Assembly: GCA_902805475.1 (NCBI GenBank)
Contig: CADCSX010000025.1
Span: 1,426,001 to 1,490,000 of the forward strand
Direction: 5' to 3'
DNA: 64,000 nucleotides
Source of the DNA: Entonaema liquescens
Lineage: Eukaryota > Ascomycota > Sordariomycetes > Xylariales > Xylariaceae
Position 1 is the first letter of the stretch; every line of letters starts with the position of its first letter. The notes under the pieces were generated by a model. That model had not been told where the DNA came from and ran no database searches. It was given only the letters and a program-made list of their open reading frames with translations. Below are positions 13,430 through 24,422 of the stretch, piece after piece. Position numbers and translations under genes: made by a program.

Positions 13430-13732
13430 CTACTTCCGCCCTGACACATTCAAACTTTCATTCCGCTTCTTCTTCCGCCTTGCGATATTCTCAAGATTCT
13501 CCAGTTTTGATAAACCATTTTTAATGTCAGGCTTGGTGCTGTAGTGTTCAACAACAGAAACTTCATTTTGTGCTTTGTGAGCCCATTCAATGAGGACCTC
13601 GAGATGCTTTATTTGCGCTGTTGTTAACGGTGCAGACTCGACGTTGAGATCGTCGAGCCAGGTAGCTTGCTCAGGTAGCTTGCTGAGCTGGTGGAGTGCC
13701 ACATTCTCAAGCTGCTGAAGTAATGGATCCAT
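13430..13732 (-). CDS. Hypothetical 100-aa protein
   Basis: Single-exon frame from an ATG at 13732. I do not recognise it. The protein starts MDPLLQQLENVALHQL, is rich in Leu, Glu and Lys, looks largely helical, and ends in a basic stretch (ARRKKKR) near residues 85-91 that could be a nuclear localisation signal. No signal peptide or membrane segment. Codon use is balanced and unlike the surrounding AT-rich DNA, which supports real coding. A second small gene starting MDP lies about 0.7 kb upstream on the same strand, but the two proteins are not obviously related beyond the first residues. Confidence 0.45.
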   Translation of the reverse strand: MDPLLQQLENVALHQLSKLPEQATWLDDLNVESAPLTTAQIKHLEVLIEWAHKAQNEVSVVEHYSTKPDIKNGLSKLENLENIARRKKKRNESLNVSGRK

Positions 13733-14389
13733 GTTTGGTGACCGCGGTAAAGTTGTTTAGGGCTTGCAGGGAATTGATGGTGTATCGTTCTTGTTGTACT
13801 TGTCCTGATGGCAAATAGAAATAGGGACAGGAGGTTGTTGGGTGTATGTTTATATATTGTTATTTCTAAGCACTCCAAACAATTCCACGTAACTCTACTA
13901 TCATATTACCAAGTATTTCCACATGAAAGGCTTATTTTAGTACCTTATAGTGAATACTGTGTAGCCAGTCACTGACGTAGGTAGGTAAAGCCTATATCCT
14001 TATACTACACCCGGATAGGTATAGCCTAGAGATATAACAACATTGAGTATGTCAGTATTTCCACGTCGCCGTGATTTTGCACTCTATGAAAGATGTCCCA
14101 AATGGCGCACCCTCACACCCAAAGGAGTGAGTCTCGAAACTATCGGGGTTCTACTAGAAACTCGTGAAACGATGAATAGTGATTAGGTATCTATATTCAG
14201 GTATGGCAGATACTTGAGAAGTAGTAACAACGGTAACCTCGAGAGTAAGTGAAGATAGAACAAGCAAGGTATTTAGTAAGTATAAGTATGAAGTACCTAC
14301 TGAATATGTGATTAAATAAATATGTATTCTGTCTAAAATGTATGTACCTATCCCGTAACACTAGGAATCTAGGTACATAAGACAACCTA
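13733..14389. other. Intergenic, between two small-protein genes
   Basis: Contains the pyrimidine-rich leader of the 100-aa gene just upstream of 13732 and otherwise AT-rich DNA. No other gene was seen. Confidence 0.5.
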
Positions 14390-14554
14390 CTAATGATTCA
14401 TACTACAATAGCCACAGAGTATACCCGGGCTAGTAACCTTGTCGACGCAGTTGCAATTCTGGCATGCGCACGAGTACATCTTCTCCCTCTCGCTAAGCCG
14501 AGCCAGAGAGGTGGCACTGTTCTCTATCGGTTCCATGCTTTCTATTGGGTCCAT
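14390..14554 (-). CDS. Small Cys-rich protein, 54 aa, metal-binding-like
   Basis: ATG at 14554, stop at 14390, no intron. The C-terminal half carries a CxCxxCxC cluster (SCACQNCNC) followed about 14 residues later by CxxC (LCGYC), six cysteines that could bind zinc or another metal. The N-terminal half has a short internal repeat (MDPIES/MEPIEN) and an acidic helix. No signal peptide, so probably intracellular. Upstream a TATATAT element about 145 bases away and a C/T-rich leader look like a genuine promoter, which is the main reason to accept so short a frame. It resembles neither classic fungal metallothioneins nor zinc fingers closely; the function is unknown. Confidence 0.45.
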   Translation of the reverse strand: MDPIESMEPIENSATSLARLSEREKMYSCACQNCNCVDKVTSPGILCGYCSMNH

Positions 14555-15910
14555 GTTTTCTAAATGAATATGCGAGTAAAAGATATGAGGCGTGTGAAGA
14601 TATTGGCGATGATAGAGCGAGGAAGTGATGGTTACTCTGCGAGGTATGGGACTGACGAGATACGTAATTAGCAGAAATGGCAATAGTGAGGGAAATATAT
14701 ATTAATTAACCTTCCGGAAGTTGTGCGAAAACAATTGTTTTGAGCTGTAGCATGCCTTTGGTACATTATATTGCTATAACGCAGAACAAAGCTTTGAGAC
14801 GCTACTGTTTTTGTTTGCTTAATATAGGTAATAAATAAAATTGGTATTTTCTATTATATTGAACTAAAACTAACTCGCTCCCATGAAGCCTCTTCTTTCG
14901 TTTTCCTTGTTCCCCCTATCCTAAGGTCAATTCGCTTAGCCAGCGATCCGTCTATAGAAATCATTGCATATGGCACTGCATCTAGTGAAGGTAAGTAGCT
15001 TGACTTATTTTAACTAAACGAATCGCTTACTTAGTTGGCATGAGGAAAAGCGGAGAGGTATCGACGGAGCATCAGGGCAGGCGCTTGAGGCTCCGTCATA
15101 GTAGGCTAAGCCAACAACCGTAGAAAAGGCAGCAGGAGGAAAACGAATCATTCCTCAGAATGTCAGAGGTTTACACATCTTTACTCATGCCGATTATAAC
15201 TAATTGATGTAGACTTTTGGCAGGGTCCTTGACAAAACTTAAAGTGGTACCTGCCATACCAATTTTGAATGCTTCTGAGGTGACTGTCAGGATTCTAGAC
15301 GAGAAGTCTGTAACAAAGGATATGTCCGATATGTATAGGTAGCTAGAGGCCTACCGGCTTATGTAGATATTTCGATAATATGAAAAGTTACGGAGGGTTC
15401 TCTCGGGTAAGAACAATTATTTTGTATATACCAAGGGGTTCCTTGTAGAGGTCATTAATCATTAATCTTGTTTTAGCCACATGACAGGCTATGGGATGGT
15501 GGCTGATAAAGGAATAAAAAGGGTCTCAAATACTAACTTACGAAATCCCTCAATTATATAGTTACTATGGGTTTGGTGGTGAGAGGCACTTTGGGCTACT
15601 ACTAGGCGGTCTCAAATAATAAGGTGGAGTGGACTCATCTACTCCGACCATGAGATCGTTACCTGGACAATATAGGTAGAATATGGTTCTATTGATCCTT
15701 TATTAGGTATATCTTAAACTTGTACTACTTGAAAGTCAATATGCGGCTTACCTAGATATCGTAGGTATCTACTTGTGTTGGAACTTCGTTGAAGTTTGGC
15801 ATGACACCGCCATAATAATCCGCGTCACAGAGAGCTTCTTCGCCAACCGTGGATTAACTCGGTATAGAATTAACTATATTCTATAAACCGACTGTAACCA
15901 TTGGGGGTTC
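14555..15910. other. Intergenic, leader of Cys-rich gene and AT-rich spacer
   Basis: Bases up to about 14700 are the promoter and leader of the Cys-rich gene. The rest, to the end of the receptor gene, shows no frame with protein-like composition and no RNA gene. Confidence 0.5.
14696..14702 (-). promoter_or_regulatory. TATA-like element of the Cys-rich gene
   Basis: TATATAT on the minus strand about 145 bases before the ATG at 14554. A long pyrimidine-rich leader follows, typical of fungal 5' UTRs. Position and context only. Confidence 0.3.
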
Positions 15911-17258
15911 CTATCTTTTATCCTCATAGGCAACCGTAACTTCTCTTGTTCTTTGAATAGCTTGGTTCTCCCTTAGTATAGTTCGTTCGCTGCCGTCATC
16001 CGAGTTCCGCCTGGAGGCGCCGATTGTCGTCACATTCGCGTTTTTTACGTCCGGCCGGATGGTCTCCAAGCCGATTTCCGTATCGTTAGGTCTTGACTTC
16101 CTTATCCTTCCTATTGTAATCAGTCCTTGCGATCCATCGCTCTGCTTGTAATATCGGTCCGAGTTGGTTCCATCGAGCATTCGAACCCAGATTGGCCGGA
16201 GTACTGGAACGGATACGCAGATGAGTGTAATGGTAAGCTCGCTACTTGTCCACATTATCGACTCGGCGGTTGCATCTGCCGTTGGATTATTTGTTAGATG
16301 CTAAAATAAGACCGGCGAACTATTGACTTACATAGATAATCCTCAGCGACACTAAGTACGCCGAGACCGATCGTCCTGACAATTCCGCAGACTCCTGCCC
16401 TGGTCGAAGTTAGATTATAGAATTTAGTACACTGCAGAAATGTATCTTACACTGTCCCTAAACTAAGGGAGACGCAGATTGTAATCTTTTCTTTTTTCTG
16501 CATATTTAACTTCCAGAGAACCATCCAGGGAAACGCTGCTAAGAAAAAGTCCATCGCAGCGGACCATGCTATGTCGTGTTAGCTTCAGTTCGATTCCCTA
16601 CGTATTAGGATTCGGTATGTACATACAACACATAATGTATGCAATGGTAGTCAGGTCTAGGGTGCAATATAGGCGCAGGACACGCTCGTCGTAGAGGGAC
16701 TGGAATGGGACGCATTGCGCGAAAACTGTGATGCCAAGCATAATAGACCAGCCCATCATCGTGATAATCCAGAACCAGAGGAGTACTTTGTGCCTGTTCA
16801 TCTTTTGTGAGCATACTTTCTCAAGTTAGAAGTCTAGGCTAGGCCTTACCACGTCTTAACAACGATACGCATTAGAAATACGCCCACACCTGCTTTGCTA
16901 AGTCCCATTGCCAACGAAACGACGAATTGAGCAGCAAGCTCTAACTTGGTCGCCATTCGCTTATCCGGTTTGTCGATATCCCAATTATGTTGACCGAAGC
17001 CATAGATACATGATGCAACCATAAGACATACAAACGTAGCTTGAACGACCTGTTGTTTCACGGTCAATACTCGAGCAATTTGGAGAGGGGCCATTTGTTT
17101 GCGCTTACCCAAGTTAACATAAGAATCCAATCATCGGAACCAACACCTCGAGTCGATGAGTTACGAATGGCAACTCGCAAAGAGATAAAGGTTCCAGAAA
17201 GCACGACTTCCGTACACAGAACCCCGATGACCGTCGGACCCAGGCCTCCTAAAGGCAT
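15911..17258 (-). CDS. PTH11/rhodopsin-like integral membrane protein
   Basis: Seven-helix fungal rhodopsin-domain protein, the family that includes PTH11-type putative G-protein-coupled receptors; plasma-membrane sensing is the usual idea. Six exons join in one frame, 355 aa: 17258-17109, 17049-16850, 16793-16627, 16568-16451, 16399-16332 and 16275-15911, with introns of 51-59 nt. Family landmarks are the GSDDWILML motif after TM1, the helix starting KLELAAQFVVSLAMGLSKAG, SWSAAMDFFLAAFPW, KKEKITICVSLSLG, AGVCGIVRTI and the final SVPVLRPIWVRML before a polar cytoplasmic tail of about 80 residues. An in-frame stop lies just before the chosen ATG, so the start is secure unless there is an upstream exon. 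No CFEM domain. Ligand unknown. Confidence 0.88.
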
Positions 17259-19617
17259 CGCGAATCGTGATCTCTAAGTACCGAAGAGAAAAACACCCCG
17301 GGGCACCACCGATTGCCAAATTATTGAATTCATAGATTGATGGACCGGCCAGTAGTCGAATGTTACTATAAGAATACTACTATAAGAATACTAAAGCTGA
17401 CTTCCGGTAAAGATGTTTGTAGTTAAGTTTTTCGCAGAAGCACTTACGAGATTCATGGTCATATGGTAGTTATTAACCAGGGTACTGAGTGCAAGGACTT
17501 TACCAAACTCTTTGAAGTACCATATGTACATGGCATAAGCCTCGGGGTACGAGCAGGGGCAGTGGTTGTCAAAACTCTTCACTGTCTAATTTCCAGATTG
17601 CAAGCATGATATGCCCCCAGACCAAACAGCAGATCCCGACACTGGGACACCACGCCGATTCGCTGAGAACTGCAGCCGCAGCTATTTATTCTGACTTTGG
17701 TAAAATAGGGCATATGTTGGTATTTTTAGTTCTCGTCCTGAGGCTGGATTCATGGAAGTAGAGCAGCTTCGACAATAGATAACGAAGAAGAAATATTAAA
17801 AAAATAAAATAACTAGAATAAAATAAAACAATAGTCAACTATAGAAGGCTACTGGATTTATTATTCTGACGAGTTTCTATCTAGTCATTCACACTAAAAA
17901 GCTTAACATGCTATCCTATGGAGACACACGTAGGGCTTAGGCTCGGGACGCAGCTACAAACGCGCTATTCCATACATTTTCTAGTGGAATTGGCGTAAGC
18001 CTAGGATCTGTTTAATCAAGATCTTGAAACGTAATATTGGAGCATTTAGGTAGGTAACTGGGTAGTTAGTCTTGGAAAAGCAAAGCAAAGCAAAAATCTG
18101 AATGTCTATCTCGTAAGGCCTCACGTACTCTCCCCTGAACCACGCGTACCGAAAATTCGAGACTTTTTTTTTTTTTTTTTTACTTCATTGGGTCAATAGG
18201 CGGACAGTGTGTCGGCACTGTGACTACCAGTAAACAATGTTACAGTTTGACAGACCGTAAAACCGCAATGGACGGCACTTACATGTCGTAAAGGATAATG
18301 ATTAACTCCAGGTGAAGCTAATTGTCCAATCATTGCTAAACAGCTCTTGGCGAAGTGGAAACGGCTGCATGATCCCTGATCCGCTCCAACGCTATGACAA
18401 GACCGGTCGTTGCGGACCGAGCCTCGTTAGCTGTCAAAATCCGAGGCCCTGGTCAACAGGGGCTTTTAACGAGAGCATTCTGTCAGGTTAACCATTTTGG
18501 ACCTTCACATTTGACATCACACCTTCAACTAATTAGACATTTCCTTCTAAACTAATGAGTTTAACTCCTCGTCTATCTTGTTACCCTCAACATCTGTGTT
18601 TCTTTAAGTCCATAGAATGAATTTAAAGACTATAGACATAATAACCAGAGAAACTTCGGGTATTGCTATTCACGATAAGGTTGCCTAATAAGGCAAATGA
18701 GGCCGTATGACTTACAAAACACTCAAGAATGATGAAAGTTTAACACGGTATCAATGCCCGCGTAAAAGTATGTCCATCGTACGCAGTATTCACAGTATCG
18801 GAAGCTAGTCGAATCGGATTTGTTCAGTCGTTTAGATTCTACAGTGCTCCTTTCTCGCTACCATACACCGCTACACTAAGGAGAACCTGATCGTCATATG
18901 TATGTGAGCCCCTGCATTCCGTGCAGCGTCGCGGGGAACCCTTTGAGAATCTTGTAATCTGTGCCAGGTGAAAAGATCGTACAGTTGTAATTTACTATTG
19001 TGATTAGGCCTCGAGGTTTTCTATCACATATCGAATTGAAGCTATGGTCTCATACAAAAGAGGATAATACGTACGTCTAGACCCTGTCAAGCATGACGGC
19101 AACCCCGTCAAAAGGTTTCATATTGTACGTATCCACAGGATCCCAGCCTATAAGCATCCGGGTTGCAATATTCAGGTGGCGAAGGGAAACAGAGAAGACG
19201 ATAATCTTTAGGATTCTAGATAACGAGCTCTCTTAGTTAGGTCGAAGTTCCTCGAGAGACAACAAAATCGTTTCCCTAATTGTAATGCATACTACGTGAT
19301 GATATCATGGAGTTCAGAGGTAGTCTATTGAGAGGTAGGTAGGTGCCTATGAAATATCAGTCTACGTTTATAAATACTGAAGCATCATATCACTGAAGCC
19401 TGTTTGATATAATAGCCATTCATAATGTCGCGTTAACAGTTTAATTGTGTTACGGACTCAACGGTTACCTAGGTATTTACTAGGTAGGTATAATTTACAA
19501 TACTCTACACGAATAAAAACTACCAATACCTCAACTACATTCGCATTCCCATTACTTTCATAATACCATCTTCGTTTCAGGCTCGTCACATTAACTAACA
19601 TTTCAAGCATCATAATA
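17259..19617. other. Intergenic, receptor to MFS transporter
   Basis: Contains a minus-strand open stretch at 17391-17582 that reads like an isolated exon (WYFKEFGKVLALSTLVNN) but has no recognised family or partners, a tandem ACTATAAGAATACT duplication near 17365-17392, an 18-base T run at 18164-18181 and a moderately GC-richer block around 18330-18480. Otherwise AT-rich, no gene seen. Confidence 0.45.
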
Positions 19618-21346
19618 TCAGACTGTTGTCTTACTACCTTCGGTCTCAATTCTTGCTTCGGTCGCAATAGCGTCCTTGAAATCAACGGCTACCTCATCGC
19701 CGAATTTTGCATTAATTTCTTCGAGCGTTAAGCTCTTGGTCTAGAACACGTTATTAGTCACAACCAACATTCAGGTTGAACGGAGCGGAAAATTACCTCT
19801 GGGAAGTAGACTGCCAGAACAGCCGTAGACACCAAGGTCACTGCTACAAAGACGAGATAATACTTCCAGTCAATATTCTTTAGCGCCAAGTTGACAGGCG
19901 CACTGTACGCAAGAGCATTGCCAAAGAAGGATGCGTAGGCAAGAGTAGACCCTTCACTCCGTAGATGGGTCGGCCATATCTCGGAGCCGTAGACATATGC
20001 CGTACATTCAATCGTAGAAGTAAAGGCAAATCCGAAAATAAAGTATAGAGCAACTAATGGCGTTGATTCCGGGCTGGTAGGTAGTTTCGAGATAGTATCT
20101 GATCAGCGCCGTCATGATAGCCAGAATTGCTGCATTGACTATGCCTCCAATTACTAATTCACGACTGTTAGTGAATGCGACAGGGAGCCAAGTAGGTCAA
20201 TGCTTACCAAGGAGTCTGACGCGACCGACTCTATCCACGTAAGTCACGCTCACGGCGCATCCGAGAATCAAAACAACTGTCCATGCACAGCCTAGACCAA
20301 GTTGAAGAGTCGTGCCGAATCCAAGACCACCCATCAGAACTGGTATGAGGTTGGCAATGGCTGTGATCCCAGTGCCCTGCCCCATAACCCACAGTAAGAT
20401 TCCACAGAATGCTCGTTTACGAAGATGCGGCGTTGTGAAAATATAGATATATCCCTTGGGGAGGTTCCTCTCCGCTTCAACCTGAGCTTTGATTTGTATA
20501 GCTTCGGCGCGAGCAAGAGTGCCCTTCGGATCTGACTTAGTGCTATGTAACCGCTCGAGCTCAATCCTGGCCTGCTCCTCCATGTTGTTTTCCATAAGCC
20601 ACCGAGGCGATTCTGGCACGAACATCAACGAGCAGGCGAAGATAACCGCTGCGGCAGTTTGAACTATGAAGATCAGACGCCACTGGACGGGATTTTGGAC
20701 GAAACTGAATATTAGCCCGCACAATGAACATGCAATATAGGCGATGACGATACCGACGCCTTGAAGACCGACTAGTAAGCCACGAGTATGAGAGGCGCTA
20801 CTTTGCTCATGTAGACCGGGCTATTAGCCATCACCATTCCTGCGCCGACGCCACATAGAACACGGGCTACGAGGAGCATCTCGATATGGTATGATGCCGA
20901 CTGGAGGATTCCCGCCACGATTGTGATGAGCGCAGCGACAAGATTCGCTTTTCGACGTCCCCATTTGTTCGATATCGGAGCTTGTACAACAGCGCCGACG
21001 AAGGCGCCACCTAGGAAACTTGCTAGTAGTCCATCCATTCGGGCAGTTGCATCAGGAGTCGTTAAGAATTGTCCAATGAAACTAGTTTGCGCCAATGTCC
21101 CGCTCATGGCATTCGCTGAGAAGCCATAGAGGAAGCCACCCATTGCCGCTGTAATGCATACCTATCAAGATCAGAATAGGTTCGCATCAATAACGCGATC
21201 TGTAATACCTGGATCGCCCGCTTGCTAGTACCTCTAAGGTGAGTCGGGACGTTTTCTTTGGTACTACTTGCTTCGCTACCATCTTTAGTGGTAGTAGCCA
21301 CCACGTGGCTGGTTGGAGAACTCTTCGACTCGTCAACGGACTCCAT
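19618..21346 (-). CDS. MFS sugar/polyol-type transporter, two frame breaks
   Basis: Twelve-helix sugar porter of about 523 aa. Exons 21346-21209, 21161-20208, 20153-19797 and 19740-19618, introns 47, 54 and 56 nt. Family signatures are present in order: GGFLYGF in TM1, ISNKWGRRKAN in the first cytosolic loop, RVLCGVGAGM, MFVPESPRWLME, YVDRVGRVRLL, EIWPTHLRSEGS and the C-terminal TKSLTLEEINAKFGDE. The frame breaks twice. At about 20794 a CCC looks reduced to CC in what should be VAPSHTRG. Near 20101-20103 a net shift follows the TM11 region. Everything on both sides is well conserved, so it is either a recent pseudogene or a gene with sequence errors. It diverges from the neighbouring SDR across 489 bp, suggesting co-regulated uptake and oxidation of a sugar or polyol. 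Confidence 0.8.
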
Positions 21347-21835
21347 TATCAAGCATAAGAACAACGAGGTCGGTAAAGGTTGAAAGAAGATGCGAGCAGA
21401 CGCAACCTCCAAGCTCCATAAGAACTCCAGGAGCCAACATTCTCATGTTCACTAGCTTGCTATAGCTATTAACCAACCACGAAGTGCATACTAACATCAT
21501 ATGTTACTCAATTTGATATCTGAACCATACCAGGGTGACTATGGTTCAATGTAACTGTTAGGCATTAGAGGTTCCAGAACAAAACATGGGGTTGCATTGA
21601 CGTGTAGTTGGGCCTGAAAAAGCTTCATGCATATGTTTGGTAACTGTTCTCTGTGTTCTCTGTGCCGTGTCGACTTCGTTCCCTAGACTACTTTTGTAAT
21701 TATTAATGACGTCCCCGGTAGCTGTCATCCGGTATATTTACATCGTCACCCGAACCGCTTTCACTCCAGTCAAGCAGTTGAAGTCCAGACTCATTTGTTC
21801 AACGATCATCAACACTATTTGCAAAATCTTTCACT
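21347..21835. promoter_or_regulatory. Divergent promoter shared by MFS transporter and SDR
   Basis: 489 bp separate the two outward-facing start codons. The right half ends in the C/T-rich leader typical of fungal 5' UTRs. No single operator can be named by eye. Shared control is inferred from the arrangement. Confidence 0.5.
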
Positions 21836-22695
21836 ATGCCTCCCACCGTCCCAGAAGTAGAAATCTTTCCCGTCCTCAAGGGCAAAGTTGCGATCATAAC
21901 TGGCGCGGCTCAAGGTATGGGAAAGGCTACCACCGAGGTCTTCCTCAAAGCCGGCGCCAAAGTCACTATGTGCGATATCAAGGAGAAGGAGGGACAGGAA
22001 GTTGCTGCAGAATTTTCTAAATTTGGGGAAGTTATATTCGTCAAGGCCGACATATCAAAGTCAGATGAAGTACGAAGCTTAGTCGAGAAGACCGTAGCAC
22101 GGTTCGGCAAGCTCGACGCCGCGATCAACAATGCTGCTTTAACCCCGGACAGCACGCCACTCATCGACTTCGATGAGGACTACTGGAGCAGAATCACGGA
22201 TATCAACCTGAAGGGCACAGCACTCTGTTGCAAATGGGAAATGCAGCAGATGATCAAGCAAGGTCACGGCGGCACCATTGTCAATATTGCCTCTATCAAT
22301 GCCTTCAAGCCCCAGCCAACCATGCCGGCCTACACGGCTGCCAAGCATGCTTTAATCGGCCTGACCAAGCACGCAGCTATGGAGGAGGCTCCCACAACAT
22401 CAGGGTCAACGCCATCGCCCCTGGCGCCATTTACGTAAGTGTTCCCGTTTCCCCAACTACCAAAAGCTTGATCTTTGAGCGAAAGTCGCTAACGAAACAA
22501 CAGACCGATATGTCGGCCGCCGCTATCAAGGCCATGAATGTTTCGGAAGAGGACTTTTCTAAAAAGTTTAGCGTCTTGAACCGGTTTGCATTACCTCGCG
22601 AGGTTGCACAAGGCTCTCTTTGGCTGTCTTCTGATGCCTCGTCTTATGTCACCGGTGTTAGTCTGCCCATCGACGGTGGTTGTTTAGCATTGTGA
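21836..22695 (+). CDS. Short-chain dehydrogenase/reductase, one frame break
   Basis: NAD(P)-dependent oxidoreductase of the classical SDR family, about 263 aa. Exons 21836-22434 and 22504-22695; intron of 69 nt. Features: the cofactor motif TGAAQGMG near residues 22-29, INNAA near residue 93, catalytic Ser in NIASIN, YTAAK with Tyr and Lys, PGAIYTDM after the substrate loop and the C-terminal GVSLPIDGGC. The frame breaks at about 22387, where GGG appears as GG within EEGSHNIRVNAIAPG. Adding one base makes the total length an exact multiple of three. Divergent from the MFS transporter, so a sugar or polyol dehydrogenase is a reasonable but unproven role. Confidence 0.85.
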
Positions 22696-23434
22696 CGTGG
22701 GATTGCTTGAGACAGGGGTAGCTCTCAATCGTGGACCCCTTTTCTGAATTAGGACAGATAGCAAATGATAGATTGACGTATCAATGCACGTAACTTAATC
22801 TGTGTTCCCCAACCCAAATTCGTAATATGCTCCAGACCTCATTCTCCTATTTGGAGGCATCGTGAACATTACTGCACGCGGATGTAAGTATGGGATCCAT
22901 AGCCATAAGCTAATTTTGGCTCATTCTTTCTAGATTAAGATAGTTCTTATCGCTAAATCGTCAAATTTGCGACGCATCGCCACCAATAATTTGGACGTTA
23001 CGTACATTTATAACCAAATTTAACGCAGGTGAACTGTTCGAGTGTGCGGTGAGTTTCATACCTTGGTGACCAGCAAAACCCCAGTCTTTACTTGCATATT
23101 ATTACATGGGGATATACCGGGTTTATCGTAGCCATACACAATCATGGCATGATATCATTCGCAGCTTTTGACGACAACACAAAGATCCCCAGTATGGGTA
23201 CACTTTTTTATGGAACCAACAACAATCTAGCAATGCCAATTGATGGACTATCCATATGTATTGCAACGCAAGAGCAGCCACTACTGCATAGTCGACAAAA
23301 GACTCTTGGTTGGATAGTATAAGAAAGTTGATCGTAGTTATATCTACTTCAAGGTCGTGCCCGCAGGGAACTTGTTTCCAGCAATCTGTCAACTTCCTCA
23401 AAACCATTACCTAGGAATATCATAATCACTCGAG
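22696..23434. other. Intergenic between two SDR genes
   Basis: Holds the terminator of the first SDR and the promoter of the second. Short frames on both strands (23092-23407) look non-coding. Nothing else was recognised. Confidence 0.5.
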
Positions 23435-24379
23435 ATGGCATCGGCTCAGACAAATCCACCCACTGTTCCCCGAGTCCATGAGGGGAAGTTAGCACTTATC
23501 ACTGGTTCGGCCAGAAGTCAGTAGCTTTCTCTCAATATGATAAATTATACTCCATGAAGTGAGCTCTAACCGAGATATTCAGGTATTGGTGCTGCCATTG
23601 CGCGCAATCTTGCCAGCAAAGGATGCAACATCATTATAAATCACGCCACGGAGAAATCTGATAAAGCAGCGGCTGAGATATGCGATGAGCTGCGAACAAA
23701 ATATGGCGTGAAAACCATCTGGGTCAGGGCAGATATTAGTCAGAGGGAGGACTGTGAGAAGATTGTCGAAGCTGCCAAGACTCACTTCACAAACCCCCAG
23801 ACCGGCAAACTGCAGCTTGACATCCTCATCCACAATGCTGCTCTCGCTATTACTGGGTTTCTTGCCAGCGTCACGGCACCCGACTTCCACAGGATGTACG
23901 CTGTCAATGTCTTGGGACCCATCACGCTTACCCAGCTCTTTGTGCCGCATTTGCCCACGGATAGGTCTGGCCGAATTGTCATGGTGTCGAGTATCAACAG
24001 CAAAGTCGGAACCGAGGCCACGACACTATACTCGGGCACCAAAGGTGCACTAGAAGCAACAGCCCGCGTCTTTGCCCGCGAACTGGCGGAGCATGCTACG
24101 GTTAACATCATCAACCCCGGCCCTGTTATGACAGACATGTACCTGACCGTGGCGGATGAGATCAAGCAATCACTCGCCAAATGGAACCCTGTCACTCCGT
24201 TGGCACCAGTACGGTCTAGCGATACTCCAGAGGTGCAGGAGCTTGGGAAGAAGCTGGGTGGAAGAGTAGCATATGATCATGAGATTGCTGGTGTAGTTGG
24301 TATGCTGTGCAGCCCAGAAGCAGGTTGGTGCACAGGAAGTCTGATCTCTGCTAACGGAGGTTTATCATTCTCTCTCTAA
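23435..24379 (+). CDS. Short-chain dehydrogenase/reductase, intact
   Basis: Second classical SDR, 292 aa. Exons 23435-23516 and 23583-24379, with a 66-nt intron falling inside the cofactor-binding loop, so that TGSARSIGAA is completed across the junction. Later motifs are ILIHNAA near residue 106, catalytic Ser in MVSSIN, LYSGTKGA with the Tyr-x-x-x-Lys pair, INPGPVMTDM and a final SANGG. Same strand as the first SDR, 740 bp downstream, but only distantly alike, so not a recent duplicate. The substrate is not predictable. A 14-bp tandem repeat starts right after the stop codon. Confidence 0.92.
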
Positions 24380-24380
24380 G

Positions 24381-24422
24381 ATGTCAGATACCAGATGTCA
24401 GATACCAGATGTCAGATGCCAG
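24381..24422 (+). repeat. 14-bp tandem repeat, three units
   Basis: Units of ATGTCAGATACCAG; the first two are identical and the third has one change (GATGCC). Degenerate ATACCAG pieces continue to about 24440. It begins one base after the SDR stop codon, so it lies in the 3' UTR. Confidence 0.9.

Noticed and set aside
18164..18181. T homopolymer as a retrotransposon tail
   Set aside because: No reverse transcriptase remnant or target-site duplication nearby; similar T runs occur at 34353 and 60404.
20101..20210. Extra intron to explain the second frame shift of the MFS transporter
   Set aside because: No splice pair restores the frame without removing the TM11 region; stops appear in the alternative frames.
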